IMG/VR virus record: IMGVR_UViG_3300031951_000599
Location: 1 to 35,791 of that record
Length of the DNA: 35,791 nt
Strand: one strand, 5' to 3'
DNA from: a virus
Below the pieces are notes generated by a model that ran no database searches, was not told the DNA's origin, and saw only the letters and a program-made list of their open reading frames with translations. This document shows positions 31,611-35,791 of the stretch, piece by piece. A program made the position numbers and the translations under genes. How positions within the stretch are numbered: the first letter of the stretch is position 1; each line of letters starts with the position of its first letter.

Positions 31611-32233
31611 CAGTGGCCTCCCATTACATGGAGTGCATGGTTGTAGTGCTTGATCCTATCCTCCAGACCAATGTAGCCACCGTTGATCCTGCGTGTCAGT
31701 TCCTTGATGTCGCCACTGTCAGCCCACTTGTTCAGGTTGTTCGTCTCCCAGAACCAGCAGGCAGACTGAGCCGCACCCTCAAAGGTAGCCAGATACTCAG
31801 GCACATCATTGATGTTCATCTCCAGACTGTCAGCAAATGCTTGATAGTTATTACGTCCGGTAAGTTGGATAAGACCACGACCACAGAAACGCCAGCCATC
31901 GCCACTAGACTCGTCACCATTACCCATACGATTTGCGTAGGCACGGTTCGCAATAGCCGCTTGCTTGTTGAGCTTTGTTGCGTAGTCATTAGCGATTGCA
32001 TCTGTCGGGAAATACTTGGGGAAAATTTTACGGAGGGTGGCAGGCTTGTAGTTCAGGTTTTCTTTCAGTACCATGAAGCCACCAGATTCATGAGCGCACT
32101 GTGCAACGAAGGCAGCTATTCGGCGGGGAGTATTGATGTCGTAGTCGGGTAGCAGTTGGGTCAGCGCTTCATGCCAGTCAGCTACATACGGATTCTTCGG
32201 TAGCATCTGCTTCAGTTGGTTCAGTGTCAGCAT
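31610..32233 (-). CDS. Endolysin, GH19 (chitinase-like) family
   Basis: A 207-residue peptidoglycan-cleaving enzyme. Catalytic Glu49 lies in FVAQCAHESGGF and the second acid (Glu108) is likely in GNGDESSGDGWRFCGRG, followed by LIQLTGRNNYQAF, all signatures of GH19 phage lysozymes. No signal peptide is seen, so release depends on a holin. The start ATG at 32233 overlaps the previous stop (TAATG). Confidence 0.95.
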   Translation of the reverse strand: MLTLNQLKQMLPKNPYVADWHEALTQLLPDYDINTPRRIAAFVAQCAHESGGFMVLKENLNYKPATLRKIFPKYFPTDAIANDYATKLNKQAAIANRAYANRMGNGDESSGDGWRFCGRGLIQLTGRNNYQAFADSLEMNINDVPEYLATFEGAAQSACWFWETNNLNKWADSGDIKELTRRINGGYIGLEDRIKHYNHALHVMGGH

Positions 32234-32484
32234 TAGTCACCCCTCATTCGCTCGTTAATAATCTGCTTGCGTAATTCTCGGAGAGCGCGTATCTCCATCT
32301 CAACCGCAACCCGTGCGTTGTTCAAGTCCATGTACATCACACCCAGTACAGGCAGAACAACGACAAAAGTAAGTGCCATTACAAGTACACATAGGACGAG
32401 AGCAAACGATACGTCAGACTGCCCCGAAGAAGATGCAGTACGCCGAGGAACCACACTACGACGAAAAGGATTGCGCCAAACCAT
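32233..32484 (-). CDS. Small membrane protein in the lysis cassette
   Basis: An 83-residue protein with one membrane helix (SFALVLCVLVMALTFVVVLP, extended to VLGVMYM, about residues 26-52) and a charged helical C-terminus (VEMEIRALRELRKQIINERM). The full-length start overlaps the preceding gene by 106 bases out of frame. A shorter start at the ATG at 32379 would overlap its stop (TAATG) and give 48 residues. I favour the longer form because the helix would otherwise be cut. Possibly holin-like or anti-holin. Confidence 0.6.
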   Translation of the reverse strand: MVWRNPFRRSVVPRRTASSSGQSDVSFALVLCVLVMALTFVVVLPVLGVMYMDLNNARVAVEMEIRALRELRKQIINERMRGD

Positions 32485-33074
32485 GTTGCGTACTCTCGCC
32501 TTATTCTCGCTGCCCTACGTCTCTGTGCTGCCTCTCTCTGTAGCCTTGCAGTCTCACGCTTATGTGCCGCATCCTGCTCAACAACGATCTGCTTCCACAT
32601 CGCTTCGTACTTAGTCCACAATGCACCCAACTCAGGCGGTGCCTTGTAGACCATCGTCTCGCGTAACTCTGCCAGCATGGCATCCAACCTTGACCGGACG
32701 ATGACGCGCATCAATGCACGTTTACCTATGCTCTCAGTGCCGGTGTAGACCTGCTGTGCCTCTGCCTCCTGCTGGATAAACACCTTGCCGATCTTGTCGT
32801 ACTCATCCATCAGCACACCAAGATCATTGCCAATCTTGATGAACACATCGTTCGGGTCAGCCCTGCCTATCTCCTGTACCCGCTGCACCTCCTCGTTGTA
32901 CTGAATCTTCTGGGCATTGGTCGGGTTCTTGATCTTCCCGAACTGCGACTTCAGATCATCAAGTACATCCTTGACCTCACCTGCTGCGCCCTTGATGTCC
33001 TTGTATAGCTGGCATCCTTTCTTGACGGCAGCGACAGCAGCATTGGCAGCAGCTAGTAGGGTTAATGGATCCAC
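32379..33074 (-). CDS. C-terminally membrane-anchored helical protein
   Basis: A 231-residue helical protein: a short hydrophobic N-terminus (LTLLAAANAAVAAVKKGCQL), then the long helical region DLKSQFGKIKNPTNAQKIQY, then RRSRLDAMLAELRETM-like helices. One C-terminal membrane helix follows (WFGAILFVVVWFLGVLHLL, about residues 197-216). The last 106 bases also encode the start of the next gene in another frame. Similar proteins occur beside endolysin genes in environmental podoviruses. Function unknown. Confidence 0.7.
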   Translation of the reverse strand: MDPLTLLAAANAAVAAVKKGCQLYKDIKGAAGEVKDVLDDLKSQFGKIKNPTNAQKIQYNEEVQRVQEIGRADPNDVFIKIGNDLGVLMDEYDKIGKVFIQQEAEAQQVYTGTESIGKRALMRVIVRSRLDAMLAELRETMVYKAPPELGALWTKYEAMWKQIVVEQDAAHKRETARLQREAAQRRRAARIRREYATWFGAILFVVVWFLGVLHLLRGSLTYRLLSSYVYL

Positions 33075-33077
33075 ATA

Positions 33078-33356
33078 TTAAAAGAGATGCAACTGCTTCT
33101 TCATGGCGATGATCTCCTCGCGCAAGCTGTCGTTCATCTCCTCGCACTTACGGTTCTGCTCCTCGACCGCAGCCAGCCGATCAGACAGGCGTGTGACTTC
33201 CTCGCGCAGAGTAGCGATGACCTGCTGCCATGCAGCGTCAGTAGCATCAGCGGCCTTGTTGCTGCGGCTGTCAGCCATGATCTTCTGGTACATACCGTAG
33301 GCACCAGCGCCAGCAGCAGCGATACCGACACCGAGGTTAGTCAGCCAATCATTCAC
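33078..33356 (-). CDS. Small membrane-anchored coiled-coil protein
   Basis: A 92-residue protein from the GTG at 33356, chosen because AGAGGTG lies upstream and it gives an eight-base overlap with the previous gene. An N-terminal Gly/Ala-rich hydrophobic segment (NLGVGIAAAGAGAYGMYQKI) is followed by a coiled coil (EEVTRLSDRLAAVEEQNRKC; REEIIAMKKQL). The layout resembles an additional spanin- or holin-associated protein. No family assigned. Confidence 0.6.
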   Translation of the reverse strand: MNDWLTNLGVGIAAAGAGAYGMYQKIMADSRSNKAADATDAAWQQVIATLREEVTRLSDRLAAVEEQNRKCEEMNDSLREEIIAMKKQLHLF

Positions 33357-33549
33357 TTGGCACCTCTGGTTCTGTATCTGGTTCAGCAGGAGCGACAACG
33401 ATAGGCTCCGGGTCAGGCACCTCGGTGATACCGATAGCGTTCTTTTCGTGGATGGTGGTGAGCCGTAGCCAATTTGCTGGGAACGATGTTCCATCCTCAG
33501 TTTTAAATGGGGTGTCCAAAGGCAAAGGCTTACCATTGAGCAGAAACAT
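33349..33549 (-). CDS. Small DUF4376/tail-assembly-like N-terminal protein
   Basis: A 66-residue protein starting MFLLNGKPLPLDTPFKTEDG, then TSFPANWLRLTTIHEKNAIG and ITEVPDPEP. This is the pattern of the N-terminal module found in many phage proteins near tail genes. The Pro/Glu-rich tail (VVAPAEPDTEPEVPSE) is probably disordered. Here only this module is present, so it may be a truncated form or a stand-alone version. Confidence 0.65.
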   Translation of the reverse strand: MFLLNGKPLPLDTPFKTEDGTSFPANWLRLTTIHEKNAIGITEVPDPEPIVVAPAEPDTEPEVPSE

Positions 33550-34096
33550 ATGATTCCTCCAGTCTATTGAACTTACGCTGATTGTCAGCAGCAGTCAGAT
33601 ATTGCAAGTTGTTATGCGAATGAAAGCCACAGACCAGTTTACCTTGCAAAGGAATAATATGGTCAACGTGATACCCAGAAGGACAGTTCTTGTAGATCAT
33701 CTTTATCTGTTCAATGTCAGCCCATGACGGAATCTGCTTTCTAATAGCGGCACGACGCTTTGCCCCGTAGTGGTTTTTAATCCCGGGATTTTTTGCAACC
33801 CACGCATTGTTTGTGGCGTTCACCTTATCTTTGTTGGTGGCGTATTTGCGGCGAGTACGCTCACGTTCAGCTTCCGCATTGGCTTGATACCGATAGCGTC
33901 CCACAGCATTCTTGCGATCCTTATTTTGTTCAGCCCATGCCATCTGCCTAGCCTTTAGCGACACGTTCTTTACGCGCCTACACTCAACGCATTCATTGTT
34001 GCTAGTGTACCTGTCAGACAAATGCCCGTACTTACATGGCTTCCCGGTGTTATAGAACCGGACATCAGGAGACAGTCGATTGAATGCTGGCTCCAT
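33530..34096 (-). CDS. HNH endonuclease with zinc finger
   Basis: A 188-residue protein. The N-terminus has a Cys/His cluster (CKYGHLSDRYTSNNECVECR; C21, H25, C36, C39), followed by a very basic helical linker. The HNH core is GYHVDHIIPLQGKLVCGFHS (H143, D145, H146) and HNNLQYLTAADNQRKF. Free-standing nucleases of this kind are usually homing elements. It directly follows an endonuclease VII-type gene. Confidence 0.88.
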   Translation of the reverse strand: MEPAFNRLSPDVRFYNTGKPCKYGHLSDRYTSNNECVECRRVKNVSLKARQMAWAEQNKDRKNAVGRYRYQANAEAERERTRRKYATNKDKVNATNNAWVAKNPGIKNHYGAKRRAAIRKQIPSWADIEQIKMIYKNCPSGYHVDHIIPLQGKLVCGFHSHNNLQYLTAADNQRKFNRLEESYVSAQW

Positions 34097-34099
34097 TTG

Positions 34100-34612
34100 T
34101 TACCTCGCTAATGCGTTCTTGAATGGTGGATTTTGAAGGTAGGCAATTGCCCGTTGAAGCCCCGCAATATTGTCTCCTAGATGTCCTAGTCCTGTATTGC
34201 AACCAGAACAAAGGATGCCTCTCACTTCATTTGTGTCATGGCAGTGGTCAATGTTCATCCTGCGTCTAATCGCTTCCATTGGTTTTTGGCAGATGGCGCA
34301 GCCGCCGCCTTGTGTGGAAAGTAAATCAGTAAACTCCTGCATCGATATTCCGTACTGCTTGCGAATGATGTTGTCCTGCCGTTCAAGTCCAGACCAATTT
34401 TGCGGTTTGTATTTGCTGCATTCCTGCACTTTAATTCCTTGCTTCAAATGCTTTGCGTTTCGCAGATGCGTTTCACCACAATCGGCGCACTTCACAACGT
34501 ATTGCAAAGCGCCGTTTTTTTCTTTGGTGTCTGCAATTCCAACGACCTTCCCCAGAACTCCGTTGTAGTTCCGGTAGGCTTGGCGCGATGGGCGTGGGCT
34601 GTTCTTCGGCAT
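34100..34612 (-). CDS. Endonuclease VII-type nuclease
   Basis: A 170-residue protein. The C-terminal half has the recombination endonuclease VII signature: QYGISMQEFTDLLSTQGGGC, AICQKPMEAIRRRMNIDHCH (D122, H123, H125) and GILCSGCNTGLGHLGDN, with zinc-binding Cys105, Cys108, Cys135 and Cys138. The N-terminal half has a further CADCGETH cluster. It lies directly after the tail gene, the usual site of homing nucleases, and could alternatively resolve branched DNA before packaging. Confidence 0.88.
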   Translation of the reverse strand: MPKNSPRPSRQAYRNYNGVLGKVVGIADTKEKNGALQYVVKCADCGETHLRNAKHLKQGIKVQECSKYKPQNWSGLERQDNIIRKQYGISMQEFTDLLSTQGGGCAICQKPMEAIRRRMNIDHCHDTNEVRGILCSGCNTGLGHLGDNIAGLQRAIAYLQNPPFKNALAR

Positions 34613-34613
34613 A

Positions 34614-35791
34614 TCAGCGGGCTAAGGAAAATTTCAGCGGATTTTCTGCAAATGCAGCGTATATGTATGTTGCGCCACTAGAATTAATGTCCACGTTGGT
34701 CGAGCGAATCTTCCAGCCGTTTGCAGTAATGTCCTGTGCATAGACTGCATTTGTTTCGTCGGCGTTCGACAGGTTGGCGCGAAGCAGCGTATCCAACTGG
34801 TTAAACGTATTTCGCGCCGTGTCGATAATGTTCCACTGGCCTGTTGAATCGGTGCGCTTGTACATGATCCATCTGGCTCTAAATCCTAAAAACACAAACG
34901 GCCCGTCCGTGCTGCCGTTACCCGTGTACGATCCAAACGCACTGTAACCTGCTACTGCGGCGAATAGGTAGGCGACGAAGGTGGCTGTGTTCGCGTTTGT
35001 GCCGTTACCTGTGCCGACTGTAAAACTGGAACTGTTTGGGCTGGTGTTATTCCAATACAGTGCGCTAGTGGCTGTTGCGCTTGTAGCTTGCAAGAACAGT
35101 GCGCCTGTATTGCCAATAGACTTGTGATAAACGACCCAATCCTGTACTCCGCTGCGCTGCTTTACGATCATCATGTCCGGCGCAACACCCAGCGAGTGCG
35201 CCACAGTCCGAGCCACACCCGTCCCCGTATACGTCACAATATCGAAGCCCTGCGTCGCGCCTTCTTTCCATTGCCAGCCTACATAAGTTGAGCCGCTTCC
35301 ATTTGATTGACTATCTATCCCAACAGTGAAACCATTTGATAAAAATGCTGATTGAACTGCTGTCGTGGTTGCTTCTGCTCCTGTATCATTTGATTGAAGC
35401 CGTTTACCAGCACCACGAACAGAATCAAATAAACCATTACTATCAGCAGAGCTTCTTATTTTTAACCATACAAGATCAGGTTGAAATGAAACTCCGTTTA
35501 CTGTGTTATTAATGTCTCTTGCTACACCAGTACCTGTCCACAGCGTAGCCGCCATGTACTGAGCACCATTCTTGATAGTCGCATCAGGCAGGTTCAGCGT
35601 GTTCAGTGCTTTGAATCCTGTTGGTGGCGTGTAGGCGAAGGGGCGCTGACCGAAGTTCCAGTTCACGCTGTTGCTGTACACATTAGAAAATGGGAACAGA
35701 CCAACCATTGATGTTGTTGATGTCGCGTTTGCGCCAGTAGCAGGGTCACCGTTTGCTGTGTATGTTGAGTTATACCAAGTGTTATTCACAC
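34614..35791 (-). CDS. Tail protein, C-terminal part (DUF7483-like; begins at the other window end)
   Basis: Open from the right window edge to the stop at 34614, adding 391 residues plus one split codon to the N-terminal part at 1-1156. It holds repeated DUF7483-type beta modules: QPDLVWLKIRSSADSNGLFD, SVRGAGKRLQSNDTGAEATT, GFTVGIDSQSNGSGSTYVGW, APDMMIVKQRSGVQDWVVYH, and FGSYTGNGSTDGPFVFLGF. It ends YAAFAENPLKFSLAR. LamG, SPRY-like, then DUF7483 is the usual order in metagenomic phage tail proteins, supporting the join. The GTG at 35789 should not be taken as the real start. Confidence 0.88.
   Translation of the reverse strand, partial: VNNTWYNSTYTANGDPATGANATSTTSMVGLFPFSNVYSNSVNWNFGQRPFAYTPPTGFKALNTLNLPDATIKNGAQYMAATLWTGTGVARDINNTVNGVSFQPDLVWLKIRSSADSNGLFDSVRGAGKRLQSNDTGAEATTTAVQSAFLSNGFTVGIDSQSNGSGSTYVGWQWKEGATQGFDIVTYTGTGVARTVAHSLGVAPDMMIVKQRSGVQDWVVYHKSIGNTGALFLQATSATATSALYWNNTSPNSSSFTVGTGNGTNANTATFVAYLFAAVAGYSAFGSYTGNGSTDGPFVFLGFRARWIMYKRTDSTGQWNIIDTARNTFNQLDTLLRANLSNADETNAVYAQDITANGWKIRSTNVDINSSGATYIYAAFAENPLKFSLAR

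Overview
The window reads as the complete genome of a tailed bacteriophage of podovirus type (short tail), very likely an environmental or metagenomic one. The two ends of the window join in frame inside one tail gene: its N-terminal part runs off base 1 and its C-terminal part enters from base 35791. The 35.8 kb is therefore best read as a circularised or circularly permuted genome cut at an arbitrary point. The host cannot be read directly. Several small early proteins resemble those of phages of Burkholderiales-type betaproteobacteria, which is a weak inference.

Layout. (1) Nearly all minus-strand genes form one long leftward late block: 23306 to 1, then across the junction, then 35791 to 30215. 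In transcription order it holds an SSB-like protein, a Cys-rich exported microprotein, an unknown protein, small and large terminase, a run of small coiled-coil or DUF-type proteins, a probable decoration protein, the portal, a cupin-like protein, a Bbp19-like protein, scaffold, major capsid protein, a second decoration-like protein, tail tubular proteins A and B, four internal virion (ejection) proteins, a T7-type tail fibre, a LamG/SPRY/DUF7483 tail protein, two HNH-type nucleases and the lysis cassette. The cassette includes a coiled-coil membrane protein, a GH19 endolysin, a lipoprotein, a holin candidate and nested Rz/Rz1 spanins. (2) A short leftward regulatory pair (24672 to 23790) holds a ribbon-helix-helix protein and a winged-HTH protein. 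(3) A rightward early block (24794 to 30222) begins at a divergent promoter region. It carries two tiny membrane proteins, a GP88-like protein, a YqaJ-type exonuclease with a RecT-type annealase, a Cro-like HTH, zinc-ribbon proteins, a VRR-NUC nuclease, a second PD-(D/E)XK-like nuclease and small accessory proteins.

How it works together. The structural genes are of T7 type, with a gp17-type fibre N-terminus, gp11/gp12-like tail proteins and gp14/15/16-like ejection proteins. However, I see no phage RNA polymerase, DNA polymerase, primase, helicase or integrase. Transcription probably uses host RNA polymerase: sigma70-like promoters with a recurring TTGCnn-N16-TACAAT form lie before the capsid gene and after the terminase. 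Replication probably depends on host machinery recruited by an initiator, for which the HTH protein at 23790-24506 is the best candidate, aided by YqaJ/RecT recombination. A 470-base gene-poor region rich in inverted repeats (23319-23789) lies beside it. No tRNA genes and no CRISPR array were seen.
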